Positions 35,440-45,200 of a stretch of 64,000 nucleotides of DNA are shown here, one piece after another. Under the pieces are notes generated by a model. It worked only from the letters and a program-made list of their open reading frames with translations, was not told where the DNA came from and made no database searches. Position numbers and translations under genes: made by a program. The stretch covers positions 42,469-106,468 of the forward strand of contig JACTMU010000111.1 in the NCBI GenBank assembly GCA_014584465.1, in the 5' to 3' direction. The DNA comes from Pseudomonadota bacterium. GTDB taxonomy: Bacteria > Bdellovibrionota > Bdellovibrionia > Bdellovibrionales > JACTMU01. Each line of letters begins with the position of its first letter. Position 1 is the stretch's first letter.

Positions 35440-35963
35440 CACCGGATTGGCAAACGGACTTACGTCCAAGTTCCTCGAGTCCTGTTCGAAAAGTTCATAG
35501 AGATGAGCACCTTGAAGATCTCTTTCCGGGAGCACAATCGGAAATGAACATCAGGACGGAAGTCGAGGGTCGTCAGGTTGAAAAGCTGAGATCAAAAGTC
35601 GACCGTATGGAAGTTACAATTGAGAAGATGGCGACTCGGTTGGAAGAGTTGGGGAAAGTATCTCATTTGAAAAGTGAGCGTCTTGCTCAAGCCATCGCCC
35701 GCTCGGATGAACATATGACCAAGATGGCACAGGATCTATCGGCAAAAGTTGCGCAGCTCACAGGTAAAGTCAATGAACGAAGATTGGTTGAAACTAAGGT
35801 TCAAGAGATGGTCGATCGACACAATCAGATCGTACACACATTTGAGCAACGAATGAGCCAACTTCAGAAACTTCTTTCTGAAAAGGAGTTGCATTTGGCA
35901 GGTTACCATTCCGCTTTGGAGGAGGCGCGGCAGACTATATCGCGTTTAAAACGCATCAATTAG
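35403..35963 (+). CDS. Coiled-coil protein, unknown function
   Basis: 186 residues from the ATG at 35403 (GAGAGG upstream; GTG at 35397 is an alternative). After a 45-residue Ser/Pro/Arg-containing head, residues 55 to about 183 form a nearly continuous heptad pattern (RQVEKLRSKVDRMEVTIEKM and similar), so a dimeric coiled-coil rod is likely. It has no signal peptide or membrane segment. It is transcribed divergently from the unknown gene at 34360-35439, with start regions that overlap or abut. It could be a cytoskeletal or division-related scaffold, but nothing specific is recognised. Confidence 0.75.
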   Translation: MKREIDRSLFGASPDWQTDLRPSSSSPVRKVHRDEHLEDLFPGAQSEMNIRTEVEGRQVEKLRSKVDRMEVTIEKMATRLEELGKVSHLKSERLAQAIARSDEHMTKMAQDLSAKVAQLTGKVNERRLVETKVQEMVDRHNQIVHTFEQRMSQLQKLLSEKELHLAGYHSALEEARQTISRLKRIN

Positions 35964-35971
35964 TGGCTGGC

Positions 35972-35988
35972 GGGAAATGGCCAAATAC
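35972..35988 (+). repeat. Direct repeat, left copy, flanking a lipoprotein gene
   Basis: GGGAAATGGCCAAATAC is repeated exactly in the same orientation at 36920-36936. The left copy is preceded by GTGGCTGGCG, which also begins the outer arm of the palindromic element at 18185. The repeats bracket the lipoprotein gene at 36141-36887. Confidence 0.6.
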
Positions 35989-36140
35989 TTCGTTGCCTCG
36001 CTCAAATCTCACTTCAACGTACCAGTACCCCCTTGTTTTTATCACCGACTCAGATTATTCTTACCCCAAATTCGTTACGGGGACTGGGAGTTGAGTTCTG
36101 GATGCGAAACCGGAACTAACTGCAAAAGGAGATAGGCTCG

Positions 36141-36887
36141 ATGAAAAATACGATGAGACAAACCATAGTTTTAATGTTCCTATTAGTTCCCTTTCTGGGC
36201 GGTTGCCCCACTGAGACCTCAGACAACGTCCGGCAAACCTGGATTAGCACCGATTATGATCTCCTCTTCGACGCAACTGACAATACCGTGATTGGCAAAG
36301 CACAGTTCACCTCATGGACCAAGGACGATGATGGTTGGACCACCACGACCTACATTCAACTCACTGATCATAGCGAGGTTTTCTTCAACAACTTACCGAT
36401 GACCTTAGTGGAGCCTACCTTCAAACAGCTCTATTATAAGAAAATTCTCAGCCATCAAGATTCCAACACAGAACACCAATGGCGATACGTTCAAAATGAT
36501 GGCGCGGTTTTCAACAATTCGGCTAAGGCCGTTGACGCTCCCCTCTTTGAGGTTGCCGGCACCGAAATTAGCAAACGGGGATTTACCCTTTCTTGGCACA
36601 CATTAATGCCAATAGGTAGAGACAAATTGATATTAACCTACCGGGGATTTAATGACCATTTTGAAGATTCGGTAACTCTTGAGGACCTCGCATTTGAAGC
36701 TGGTGTGACATCTGGTGAAATTTCAGTTGCGGCGACTAGCCTTCAACACTTTGAGGTCGGCCGAGTCTACCAATTTCAATTGTGCCGTGAACAGATCAAA
36801 ACTGATCTGCTTCAGCCAGCCAATAGCTCCGGCACAATTACCATTAGGAGTTGTGCTCCATCGAAAAAACTCACTGTTGGTAACTGA
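36141..36887 (+). CDS. Unrecognised lipoprotein (248 aa)
   Basis: The lipoprotein signal MKNTMRQTIVLMFLLVPFLGGC has lipobox LGGC (Cys22). The mature protein is beta-rich with many Thr/Asp and starts near VRQTWISTDYDLLFDATDN. Three further cysteines occur at 21-end positions: only FQLCREQ and IRSCAPS are outside the lipobox, both near the C-terminus. AAAGGAG lies nine bases ahead of the ATG. It is flanked by 17-bp direct repeats (35972, 36920), which could mark an insertion. No family was recognised. Confidence 0.7.
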   Translation: MKNTMRQTIVLMFLLVPFLGGCPTETSDNVRQTWISTDYDLLFDATDNTVIGKAQFTSWTKDDDGWTTTTYIQLTDHSEVFFNNLPMTLVEPTFKQLYYKKILSHQDSNTEHQWRYVQNDGAVFNNSAKAVDAPLFEVAGTEISKRGFTLSWHTLMPIGRDKLILTYRGFNDHFEDSVTLEDLAFEAGVTSGEISVAATSLQHFEVGRVYQFQLCREQIKTDLLQPANSSGTITIRSCAPSKKLTVGN

Positions 36888-36919
36888 GCTGATTCTCTCT
36901 CCCCTCTGTTTAATGAAGT

Positions 36920-36936
36920 GGGAAATGGCCAAATAC
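36920..36936 (+). repeat. Direct repeat, right copy, flanking a lipoprotein gene
   Basis: Exact copy of the 17-bp sequence at 35972-35988 in the same orientation. Here it is followed by GGCCAAGTGGTTTTCC, so GGAAA-TGGCC with GGCCA-TTTTCC can also form a short imperfect hairpin between the convergent lipoprotein and bcp genes. Confidence 0.6.
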
Positions 36937-36955
36937 GGCCAAGTGGTTTTCCGGA

Positions 36956-37420
36956 CTACTTTTGGAGGATTTCTTCCACATCCAAGTGGTGTGTTTTGGT
37001 ATTGACCTTTTCCATGATCTGGACAATTTTTCCTTTTGGATCGATGACAAAGGTGGTCCGTTTGATCCCCAATGAGATTCGTCCCATGAACTTCTTATTT
37101 CCCCACACGCCATACTTTTCGGCAATTTTATGATCTTCATCTGAGAGAAGAGGGAATCCCAAAGTGTACTTTTCATCAAACTTCTTGAGTCGCTCAGGGC
37201 TATCGGGACTGACTGCAAGAACAACAGTGCCGAGTTTCTTGAATTTAGGAGAGTGATCTCGTACACCACACGCCTGGACTGTGCAGCCTGGGGTCATTGC
37301 CCGGGGATAAAAGTAAAGGACGACCGTTTGGCCTTCAAAATCCTTTAAAGATATCTTTTCGCCATCTTGATTGAGCAGAGAAAACGCTGGGGCCTTCGAT
37401 CCTACCTTGGGAATGGGCAT
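36956..37420 (-). CDS. bcp: Peroxiredoxin Bcp/PrxQ
   Basis: 154 residues from the ATG at 37420, which follows AAGGAG with a seven-base spacer; the upstream extension is not supported. The thioredoxin-fold core has APAFSLLNQDGEKISL, VVLYFYPRAMTPGC with peroxidatic Cys46, and Cys51 five residues later (TVQACGVRD), the resolving position of the PrxQ subgroup. It reduces peroxides in the cytoplasm using thioredoxin. It lies 29 bases downstream of the barrel gene on the same strand and may be co-transcribed. Confidence 0.93.
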   Translation of the reverse strand: MPIPKVGSKAPAFSLLNQDGEKISLKDFEGQTVVLYFYPRAMTPGCTVQACGVRDHSPKFKKLGTVVLAVSPDSPERLKKFDEKYTLGFPLLSDEDHKIAEKYGVWGNKKFMGRISLGIKRTTFVIDPKGKIVQIMEKVNTKTHHLDVEEILQK

Positions 37421-37449
37421 AGACAATCTCCTTGAAACGGGGTTCAAGA

Positions 37450-37977
37450 TCAAAATATATACCGTACTCCGATTCCAAATCCAAAGAGAAAATCGGTACT
37501 TTCAATGAGATTGAGCGTTGCGGAAATTTCACAAAAAGGCTCAATGCTCGGATCATGAAAGAAATATTCAAGTCCAATCAGCGTTCGAACCCCAATGTTC
37601 AGACTGTTTTCGCTCGAGATCTTCCCCTTATTGACACTCTCCAACCTCCCGCCGATGCCATAGTAGAGGTCAAACGCCTCCTTTTGAATCTTAAAGATCG
37701 AAGGTCTGTGGAAAAGATAGGTTGACAGCAGGGTCAATGAACTGCCGTCAGAAAGATTCCATGCAATGGCCCCGTCAAGGCCTCGATTTCTCGGCAACCA
37801 GTATTTACCCGTGATCCCCGTAGGCATACCCAAAACGAGTCCAAGCCCCAAGCGATTTTCCATGCTCTTCAGAGGTATAGGATGGAATAATGCAGCAAAA
37901 AGGAGTAGAAAGGAGCAAGAGATAGAAGCAGATCTCACCTGAGGGTACCTCCTAGGGTCAAATTTGTTCTTCCGCAT
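37450..37977 (-). CDS. Small outer-membrane beta-barrel protein
   Basis: 175 residues. A basic N-terminus and a hydrophobic segment (about 18-33, ISCSFLLLFAALFHPI) make a signal peptide. The mature part (about 38-175) has eight or so amphipathic strands rich in Gly/Leu/Tyr and ends IGVRYIF with C-terminal Phe. It begins LGLGLVLGMPTGITGKYWLP, a pattern common in small eight-strand barrels of unknown function. Family not recognised beyond barrel architecture. Confidence 0.65.
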   Translation of the reverse strand: MRKNKFDPRRYPQVRSASISCSFLLLFAALFHPIPLKSMENRLGLGLVLGMPTGITGKYWLPRNRGLDGAIAWNLSDGSSLTLLSTYLFHRPSIFKIQKEAFDLYYGIGGRLESVNKGKISSENSLNIGVRTLIGLEYFFHDPSIEPFCEISATLNLIESTDFLFGFGIGVRYIF

Positions 37978-38082
37978 CGCAAGTGACCATTATGATCTTG
38001 AGATGAAAATGAGACGCTGGCAACATCTTATCTTTCAAGTCATACTGAATCGAGGAATTTCTAATATTCAAATGGAGTATTT

Positions 38083-38778
38083 ATGAAGCGGTTTATGTGG
38101 GCTCTAACTTTTTGCGTGTGCTGGCAAAGTGGATGGGGAAAGGATATTTTGACCAACGCAATCACGACCTCCAAAGCTCCCTTGTGGTTGAGACAGCCAC
38201 GCATTGAAAAGGTGACGGATCGAATTCAGAGTGAACTTGAGTGGTCCATTCGTCGCGTTGAGATGCGGTGGTATCTGACTGAGGGTGAATTTATGAAGGC
38301 GCACGGATTAGGTCCTCAGGCGATTGCCGTAACCAAGCTCTTCGAAGGGGTCTCCTCAATTCACATGGGGCCACTAGTGAACACCAAAAATTTCGATGCG
38401 GTCTTTGGTCATGAATTGGTTCATGTGATCGTAAATCAAAAGTACAAGGGTGCGATTCCAAAGTGGCTTGAAGAGGGACTTGCAAATCATTTGGCAAAGA
38501 GGGGTAAGGTTGATTACCGATGGCTTGCCAAGCAACCCTTTCCCGAGGACGTGCGGGGTCTTGCTCATCCATTTCAGGGAAGCTCATCATTGATCAACTA
38601 CCGATACATGGCCTCGCAGGCCTTTGCTGAGATGTTGGAAAAAAAATGTGACTTAGAAAATCTGATTCGACTCAGCGTTCAGCGGAAGATGGAAGACTAT
38701 CTGGTCACCTACTGTGGAATCAAAGACCTCAACCTTGCATTTAAAGATTGGGTCTTGAAGAAATCCAAGGGACCTTAG
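38083..38778 (+). CDS. Exported MA-type zinc metallopeptidase
   Basis: 231 residues with a signal peptide (about 1-19, ending SGWGK). HELVH at residues 110-114 and Glu131 in WLEEGLANH give the HExxH plus downstream EG-A gluzincin signature of peptidase MA-like proteins. Zinc ligands would be His110, His114 and Glu131, with Glu111 as catalytic base. Two cysteines near the end (KKCDLE; YCGIK) may pair. Substrate unknown. It stands alone, divergent from the barrel/bcp pair. Confidence 0.8.
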   Translation: MKRFMWALTFCVCWQSGWGKDILTNAITTSKAPLWLRQPRIEKVTDRIQSELEWSIRRVEMRWYLTEGEFMKAHGLGPQAIAVTKLFEGVSSIHMGPLVNTKNFDAVFGHELVHVIVNQKYKGAIPKWLEEGLANHLAKRGKVDYRWLAKQPFPEDVRGLAHPFQGSSSLINYRYMASQAFAEMLEKKCDLENLIRLSVQRKMEDYLVTYCGIKDLNLAFKDWVLKKSKGP

Positions 38779-38803
38779 GGATAAGTTAAAACCAAAATCT
38801 AGG

Positions 38804-40807
38804 TTAAAAGACGTTGGAAATGAAAAAGAGTTCCAGATTAACTTTTTCTTTTATGCCCAATAGAAGTCCTTTCTGCATCCAAGAGTCACCGACCCAGCTT
38901 TTTGGAAGAGGGGGTTGATGATTTGTGAGAAAGGTCTTCTGAACATGATTGGGTAGATCTAGACGTCCAATTTCACTTTCAAAATGAGAGATAAGGGTTT
39001 TACTGATTTTCCGATTGAGTGTTGCAATGCTGGTCTCTCCATCCAACCAATGGGATCGAGGGTGCAGATTTTGACTCCCAAGAATTGTGATCATGGCAGT
39101 TTTTTCTTTGTTGGTTACAACCAACCACTTATCGTGGATCGTTTCAAAGAAATTGGGATCTAACTCATTGGAACCGCCTGCATGTGCTTCGTTTTTATCG
39201 TACAGGTAGATTTCAAGATTCTGGATCTTCTGTGGATGCTTCTCAAAGGTCTCTCGAAAGAGTTGATGAGTTGAGAGCATCATGGGGATTCCTAAAGTCG
39301 GCTCATCAATGCTTGAAAGATCATTGGTCATGAATTTCACCTTTGCGCCACGACCGACCGCTGCGGTCAATGCATGTCGAAGAGGTCCATTTAAAACTGT
39401 GTAGGCATTTTTGATGTAAATCTCATCTGATGGTCCGGCCGTACTGATCGCCAAGACATGGGACATGAGGCCTGCGTCGTCTCGACTTGCCCTGTGGTCG
39501 ATGAGTCCTGAAACGGGGTTGTTCTCTTGAGAAAGAAGGGATCGCAGTTCGTGGTCAGCAGCTTCGGTGTACCTTGCAAGTTTCGACATGGATGAGCGAA
39601 AGCCAAGACCCTTTCCATGAATCATATTTTGGATGAGATCATAGGCGTCGTTACAGAGGTCGCCTTGAGCCACCAAAGAGGCATCGGAATACTTGTTTGT
39701 TCGGTCCAGATGGTCGCGTGTCTTTTTAAATTGATCGCCTTGCTTTGCGATCTCTTTATAGAATTGGTTTTGATTCAATTTTTCAGGACTTAACCATCTT
39801 GCAAGAGGAGAGCGCGATTCATTTTCTACAATGTCCAGATTGAAGAAGTATTCGGATCCAATATTTCGCCCACCGACCTCACAGGTCTTAGTGGGTTTTC
39901 CATCATCTATGACAAGAACTTTGCTGTGGTTTCCTAGGTGGGAGGCCCAAAGTTTTGAATTACTTTCGAAGTCAGACCATCTTACGATGGTCATCTTGCT
40001 TGCAACGGAATCCCCCAGCATCTCAATCTTTTGTTCTAAAAGAGAGAGCAGAGCAACGCCGTAGGGTGATTGACGGCTTGTCTTACCATCTACGATGAGG
40101 CGAATATCGACGCCATTTTGAGCAAGATCAACGAGTTTGTCGGCCATCACAGCTCCTGCGGCATCGTCATAGATTGCCCAAACCAGGATGTTGAGCGAAA
40201 GAGTCGTTCGCTCATGGACCGGTTTTGACATCTCGATCTTTGCTTTCCTAAGGAGATCTTCTATGGCGCCCATTCTCCACTCAAAGGCTTTAGATCCGTC
40301 AAGAAGGAGTTCAACTTTGTTGTTGACCGAGAATCGATTGCCAGCCAGGCGTTCAAATGCGCGCAGAAAGTCGGGATTTCGTAACATAGTTGCTGCCGTT
40401 GGAGAATCTGAGAGTCGGATCATCTCGTCAGCGATTCGGCCATCCATGTCCGCGGTCAAGATCGACCAATCCTGAAATTCCTCATTGAACCGAATGGTCG
40501 TGGATTCAAGAAAGAAGTTGGTGACATGGTCAAGTTGAGTTGGATCGGTCCCTCCTCCAGCCTGTTGAATGAGTTGAAACAGGACTCTCTTTTCAGTTTC
40601 TGGAATCTCTTGAGCAAGTCGTAGAATCTGTTCTTGTTTCTTTGGATCGGAGATCTTTGCAATCGCCTTGGCGATCTTGGCGCGTATCATTGTCTCAAAC
40701 TCACTCGATGTTGCAGTGGACGGAGGATCTGCGCGAAGGCTGTGATGAGTGCCGATCGCTCCGTAGATTCCTAAAGCTACAAATAGAGCCAATGCAGACT
40801 TTTTCAT
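38804..40807 (-). CDS. Exported phospholipase D-like protein
   Basis: 667 residues with a signal peptide (about 1-26). The first HKD motif is canonical: His294, Lys296, Asp301 in NHSKVLVIDDG, followed by GGRNIGSEYFF. The second (His558, Lys560 in IHDKWLVV) has Thr565 where Asp is usual, followed by LGSQNLHPRS. The two motifs would form one active site, as in cardiolipin synthases and secreted PLDs. An extra helical N-terminal region of about 170 residues is not recognised. It could act on phospholipids in the periplasm or outside the cell; the missing second Asp may reduce activity. Confidence 0.82.
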   Translation of the reverse strand: MKKSALALFVALGIYGAIGTHHSLRADPPSTATSSEFETMIRAKIAKAIAKISDPKKQEQILRLAQEIPETEKRVLFQLIQQAGGGTDPTQLDHVTNFFLESTTIRFNEEFQDWSILTADMDGRIADEMIRLSDSPTAATMLRNPDFLRAFERLAGNRFSVNNKVELLLDGSKAFEWRMGAIEDLLRKAKIEMSKPVHERTTLSLNILVWAIYDDAAGAVMADKLVDLAQNGVDIRLIVDGKTSRQSPYGVALLSLLEQKIEMLGDSVASKMTIVRWSDFESNSKLWASHLGNHSKVLVIDDGKPTKTCEVGGRNIGSEYFFNLDIVENESRSPLARWLSPEKLNQNQFYKEIAKQGDQFKKTRDHLDRTNKYSDASLVAQGDLCNDAYDLIQNMIHGKGLGFRSSMSKLARYTEAADHELRSLLSQENNPVSGLIDHRASRDDAGLMSHVLAISTAGPSDEIYIKNAYTVLNGPLRHALTAAVGRGAKVKFMTNDLSSIDEPTLGIPMMLSTHQLFRETFEKHPQKIQNLEIYLYDKNEAHAGGSNELDPNFFETIHDKWLVVTNKEKTAMITILGSQNLHPRSHWLDGETSIATLNRKISKTLISHFESEIGRLDLPNHVQKTFLTNHQPPLPKSWVGDSWMQKGLLLGIKEKVNLELFFISNVF

Positions 40808-40953
40808 AGGGGAGTTCTCCTATCGATTTGGTTGATTCATCTAAGATCTTAACAATTCCTAAAACTGTGCCAAACAAGAGCACTCGATCACTACCTCTTG
40901 CATTGGGGGAACTGTCGAACTTTTGAAAAAATAACAGATTTGGGCACCTAATT

Positions 40954-40983
40954 TGGATAAATCTTCATTGGATAAATCTTCAT
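40954..40983. repeat. 15-bp tandem duplication
   Basis: TGGATAAATCTTCAT occurs twice head to tail in the gap between clpB and the PLD-like gene, downstream of clpB. It looks like a simple slippage duplication. Confidence 0.8.
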
Positions 40984-41009
40984 TAAGGTCGCCGCCCAAG
41001 TGTGGTCTG

Positions 41010-43589
41010 CTACTTGCTCAAGTGAACGTGAAGATCATCGGCAGAGAGGCGAATCTTGTCGCCCTCCTGGATCTCCTTTGAGATGAGCTTCTTTGCAAGG
41101 GGATTGAGGATCGTGCTTTGGATCACTCGCTTGAGAGGACGAGCTCCGTAGATAGGATCGAAACCCTTGGCCGCAACAAACTTGACAGCACTCTCGTCAA
41201 CTTCAAGAGAGATCTTCTTTTGAAGGAGTCTTGAGACAACCTCTTCAAGTTGTATTCGAACAATTCCTTGCACATGATTCTGATCCAACCCGTGAAAGAT
41301 CACTCTCTCGTCCACGCGGTTCAAAAACTCAGGACGAAAGGTCTCCTTGAGGGCCTCGGTAACCGCAGCCTCCTTTTCGAGCTCCGTCAACTTAGGATCG
41401 ACAATGGATTGTGATCCGACATTGGAGGTCATAATCAAGATGGCATTGCGAAAATCCACAGTGCGACCCTGACCATCGGTCAAACGACCGTCATCGAGAA
41501 CCTGAAGTAAGATGTTAAAAACATCAGGGTGGGCCTTCTCAATCTCATCAAGTAGAATCACGGAATAGGGTTTTCGACGGACCTGCTCGGTGAGTTGCCC
41601 GCCCTCTTCATAACCAACATACCCAGGAGGCGCACCAATGAGTCGAGAGACAGCGTGTTTTTCCATATATTCGCTCATGTCAATTCGAACCATGGACTGC
41701 TCAGAATCAAAAAGAAATTCAGCGAGTGCCTTGGCGGTCTCCGTCTTTCCAACTCCTGTTGGCCCAAGAAAGAAGAAAGATCCTACAGGGCGATTGGGGT
41801 CAGAGATTTCCGCTCGTGCTCGACGAATCGCATCGGACACCAGCATGAGGGCATGGTCCTGTCCCACGACTCTCTTTCGAAGTCGATCTTCCATTTTCAA
41901 AAGCTTCTCAAGTTCGCCCTCAAGCATTTTGGAGACAGGAATTCCGGTCCATTTGGCAACGACTTCGGCAATCTCTTCGGGTCCCACGGCCTCTTTGAGC
42001 ATTTGGTGTTCTTGCCCCTGTTCCATACGCAAGTTGCTCTCTTTGAGAGTTCGTTCAAGTTCAGGAAGACGTCCATACTTGAGCTGCGCGGCCTTGCCAA
42101 GATCGCCCGAACGCTCGACCTTTTCCATCTCAACCTTTACAGCTTCAATCTCCTCCTTGATCCTCTTGAGTTGAACAATCTCAGATCTTTCGGCCTCCCA
42201 TTGTTTGCGAAGATCAGCGACTTTTTGTCCTGATTCTCGAAGTTCGAATTGAATTCTCTCCAAACGTTCTAAAGATGGTTTATCACTTTCTCTTTTGAGA
42301 GCTTCTCGTTCAATTTGAAGCTGCTGAATTTTTCGTTCGATCTCATCGATTACCGAAGGAACGCTTCCAATTTCGATGTTGAGTCGACTGGCGGCCTCAT
42401 CCACTAAGTCAATGGCTTTATCAGGAAGAAATCGTGAGGTGATGTACCGATGAGAGAGTTGGGCGGCGGCCACAAGGGCCGAATCACTGATACGAACTCC
42501 GTGATGGACCTCATATTTCTCTTTCAGACCACGAAGAATCGTGATGGCATCTTCAACGCTGGGTTCATCAACCATAACGACCTGAAAACGGCGTTCCAGT
42601 GCCGCATCCTTCTCAATGTACTTTCTATGTTCGTCCAGAGTGGTGGCTCCTATGCAGCGAAGTTCTCCCCGAGCCAATGCGGGTTTTAGGAGTTGCCCTG
42701 CATCCATCGCACCATCGGTCTTTCCTGCTCCAACGAGGGTGTGAAGCTCATCAATAAACAGGATGATCTCACCATTGCTTGAAACCACCTCCTTAATGAC
42801 CGCCTTCAATCGATCTTCAAACTCTCCTCGATACTTTGCGCCAGCAATCAAAGCTCCCATATCAAGAGCCATCAGACGTTTGCCAATGAAGACTTCTGGG
42901 ACATCATGTTTGACAATGCGGAGTGCAAGCCCTTCGGCTATGGCCGTCTTTCCTACGCCAGGTTCCCCTATAAGTACGGGATTGTTCTTTGTTCGGCGAG
43001 CCAAGACCTGAATCACCCTTCGGATCTCATCATCACGGCCCACAACGGGGTCGAGTTTTCCTTCGGCGGCAAGTGCTGTGAGATCTCGCCCATATTTGGT
43101 GAGGGCCTCATATTTTCCCTCAGGACTGTCATCAACCACTCGTTGACTCCCACGAAGCGACTTAAGTTGAGACATTGCCTGATCAAGGGTCACCCCTCTT
43201 TGATTTAAGAGCTCGACCAGTTTCGTCTTTGGACCTCTGAGAACCGCCAATAGAAAATGTTCGGTCGATATAAAGGAGTCCCCCATCTGAGAGGCCTCCT
43301 TCTCAGCTCCTTTGAAGATCTTAACAAGTTCAGGACCGGCTTGAATGCGAGTGGAGGGACCACTGGCTTGAGGAAGAGTCTTAAGGCGTTCCTCGAGAGC
43401 TTGCAACAAAGTAGAGGGTTCTGTTCCACATTTTTGAATGAGCCGCGGAACGATTCCACCCTCCTGCTTAAGAAGCGCCGCCACAAGATGTTCAGGCTCG
43501 ACGACTGGATTTTGTGCATTTTCCGCAAGGTTTGCAGCCTCCTGCATGGCCATTTGACTCATCCGAGTCATTTTTTCGATATCGTGCAT
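41010..43589 (-). CDS. clpB: ClpB disaggregase
   Basis: 859 residues from the ATG at 43589 (GGAGG five bases ahead; GTG at 43601 would lack a site). It has the Clp-N repeats (about 5-145), AAA-1 with Walker A GEPGVGKT, a coiled-coil M domain (about 395-520), AAA-2 with GPTGVGKTE, and the C-terminal lid. This is the full-length ClpB layout, distinct from ClpA/ClpC by the long M domain; no ClpP-binding loop is seen. ClpB threads aggregated proteins with DnaK. It is transcribed alone, and a nested palindrome lies just upstream of its promoter region. Confidence 0.96.
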   Translation of the reverse strand: MHDIEKMTRMSQMAMQEAANLAENAQNPVVEPEHLVAALLKQEGGIVPRLIQKCGTEPSTLLQALEERLKTLPQASGPSTRIQAGPELVKIFKGAEKEASQMGDSFISTEHFLLAVLRGPKTKLVELLNQRGVTLDQAMSQLKSLRGSQRVVDDSPEGKYEALTKYGRDLTALAAEGKLDPVVGRDDEIRRVIQVLARRTKNNPVLIGEPGVGKTAIAEGLALRIVKHDVPEVFIGKRLMALDMGALIAGAKYRGEFEDRLKAVIKEVVSSNGEIILFIDELHTLVGAGKTDGAMDAGQLLKPALARGELRCIGATTLDEHRKYIEKDAALERRFQVVMVDEPSVEDAITILRGLKEKYEVHHGVRISDSALVAAAQLSHRYITSRFLPDKAIDLVDEAASRLNIEIGSVPSVIDEIERKIQQLQIEREALKRESDKPSLERLERIQFELRESGQKVADLRKQWEAERSEIVQLKRIKEEIEAVKVEMEKVERSGDLGKAAQLKYGRLPELERTLKESNLRMEQGQEHQMLKEAVGPEEIAEVVAKWTGIPVSKMLEGELEKLLKMEDRLRKRVVGQDHALMLVSDAIRRARAEISDPNRPVGSFFFLGPTGVGKTETAKALAEFLFDSEQSMVRIDMSEYMEKHAVSRLIGAPPGYVGYEEGGQLTEQVRRKPYSVILLDEIEKAHPDVFNILLQVLDDGRLTDGQGRTVDFRNAILIMTSNVGSQSIVDPKLTELEKEAAVTEALKETFRPEFLNRVDERVIFHGLDQNHVQGIVRIQLEEVVSRLLQKKISLEVDESAVKFVAAKGFDPIYGARPLKRVIQSTILNPLAKKLISKEIQEGDKIRLSADDLHVHLSK

Positions 43590-43662
43590 CTTCGCCTCCA
43601 CAAGCAGCAGTTTTACTGAGATCTTGAAGTAGTGCTAAGCATTCATAGTGCCAGGTACTAAG

Positions 43663-43802
43663 TAGGGGCTGTCCGGTAATTCCATTTTTGCCGATTTCTA
43701 TAAGTTTTCCTTATACCTTCGTTGAGCCTCCTCGAGTTAGCGCCTCTGGCTAGCCAAAACTTATCAAAATCGATCAAAAAGCGAATTACCGGACAGTCCC
43801 TA
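43663..43802. repeat. 140-bp nested palindromic element (type B arms)
   Basis: The outer arms TAGGGGCTGTCCGGTAATTC (43663-43682) and the complement at 43783-43802 pair over 20 bases with one G-T wobble. Inside, TTTTTG, GATTT and ATAAGTTTT pair with complements before the right arm. The central part (43701-43755) is the inverse of the core at 18258-18312 with about five differences, although the outer arms are unrelated to those at 18185. One outer arm occurs alone at 54256-54275. It lies between divergent clpB and the hydrolase gene. Confidence 0.9.
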
Positions 43803-43887
43803 AATAGACATTGAGATCTTTGCGAAAGATGTCAAGATCTATACAGTACAAAAATAGAGATCGGGACAACGTTTTGAGACACGGCAT

Positions 43888-44847
43888 ATGATACTTCACT
43901 TGATCTTGTTGATCGTCAGTTCTGTAGTGGTGGGTGCAGCCCTGGTGGTTCTTTACCACTCCGTTGGACTTCTGGCAGAGGGTGGTAGGCCTCCCACACT
44001 TCGTGTGGAGCTACCTAAGTCTCGTTTTGTTGAAATTTCAGATGGAAAGATTCACTATGTTCAGTCAGGTCGAGGTCCCCATTTGATTTTGATTCATGGT
44101 ATTGGGGCGTCTCTCTATTCATGGCGATTTGTGATACCTCTTCTTTCAAGTAGGTACACGGTGACGGCCATCGATCTGGCGGGCTTTGGTCAGAGTTTTA
44201 AGGATCCAAGTCAAAGTTATGATGTTCATTCCCAATCGGTTCGTGTTTTGCAGATTTTGGACCAGTTGAAAATTGAAAGGGGTTTCTTGGTCGGAAGTTC
44301 GATGGGTGGTGCCATTGCCATGTGGCTAACTCATCAGCGGCCAGATCGTTTTCCGCGAGTGATCTGTATGGCCCCTGCAGCTCATCCGGGACTTGTTCCG
44401 AAAGGAACTCAATACCTATCGCCAGTTGCTCGACTCATGAACCCGGCCATTAGGCCCTCAACTGTTTCTGCAATTATGAAGGTCGTGATCACACGAAGAG
44501 AGCTCATCAATTCGGATACGGTTCAATCTTATTTGGCGCCCTATCGTCAAGATCGAAATGCGATCAAGACTTTCATGAGGGCGACGCACATCTTGTCGGA
44601 TCCTCGGGTCTTTGAGGCACTTTCGGAAATCAAAAACCCTATACTTATAATGTGGGGACAAAAGGATCGTCTGGTATCTCGAAGGCGAATTGATATGATG
44701 TTGAAAAGATTGAAGAGGGGAGAACTTGTGATCCACCCAAATGTTGGACACCACCCGATGGAGGATGATCCATACTGGACGGTTGAAGAGTTTTCCAAGT
44801 TTTTCGACAGAGGTGGCTCTGACTTAAAAATGACAGTGGACGAGTGA
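43888..44847 (+). CDS. Membrane-anchored alpha/beta hydrolase
   Basis: 319 residues. An uncleaved N-terminal helix (about 3-25) anchors a cytoplasmic or periplasmic hydrolase domain. ILIHGIGASLYSW provides the oxyanion region; the nucleophile elbow is GSSMGG with Ser138; the acid is probably Asp in MWGQKDRLV and the base His in NVGHHPMEDDP. All members of the triad are present. Esterase, lipase or dehalogenase-type activity cannot be distinguished. It stands alone between the palindromic element and fliC. Confidence 0.85.
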   Translation: MILHLILLIVSSVVVGAALVVLYHSVGLLAEGGRPPTLRVELPKSRFVEISDGKIHYVQSGRGPHLILIHGIGASLYSWRFVIPLLSSRYTVTAIDLAGFGQSFKDPSQSYDVHSQSVRVLQILDQLKIERGFLVGSSMGGAIAMWLTHQRPDRFPRVICMAPAAHPGLVPKGTQYLSPVARLMNPAIRPSTVSAIMKVVITRRELINSDTVQSYLAPYRQDRNAIKTFMRATHILSDPRVFEALSEIKNPILIMWGQKDRLVSRRRIDMMLKRLKRGELVIHPNVGHHPMEDDPYWTVEEFSKFFDRGGSDLKMTVDE

Positions 44848-45200
44848 CCGTCAACAAACAGATCGAGATAGACGGCGAAACGTCGTGGAAATCCTCTCTA
44901 GCAGGATCGTTCAAAGGACCAATTCATCAATAATTTGTCACTTCCAGTCCGTCGTCGTGTCAAGAAAGCAACGCCAAGTCCGACAAATTGATCATGTTGA
45001 GATGCGGATGTTAATCCCATTTTACTTAGGACGAGTTGGAAGGCTCTGGTCAAGCTTTCTTTGTCAATGAAAGGAGGTTCAAGGAAGATGGACAGTTAAA
45101 CGGAATTTTTAGGAAGATGAATCAACTCAGTGGCCTGGAAGCCAACCCCAATTTGGGGATTTCATTCATGGAGGGTTTTTGAAAATGAACGGAGGATAAA
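44848..45200 (+). promoter_or_regulatory. Leader region upstream of flagellin
   Basis: This 353-base gap has no supported gene. TCAAGAAA-N11-TCCGACAA (44960-44986) keeps the spacing of a sigma-28 promoter with about 10 of 16 matches and would give a leader of about 210 bases. A CCCCAATTTGGGG palindrome lies near 45150 and an excellent GGAGG precedes the fliC start. A long structured leader is plausible but unproven. Confidence 0.3.

Noticed and set aside
41595..42233. 212-codon plus-strand frame opposite clpB
   Set aside because: clpB is continuous and conserved through this stretch; the frame has no recognisable motif.
45060..45200. Sigma-54 promoter directly before fliC
   Set aside because: TGG-containing stretches there lack the GC at the correct 12-base spacing.
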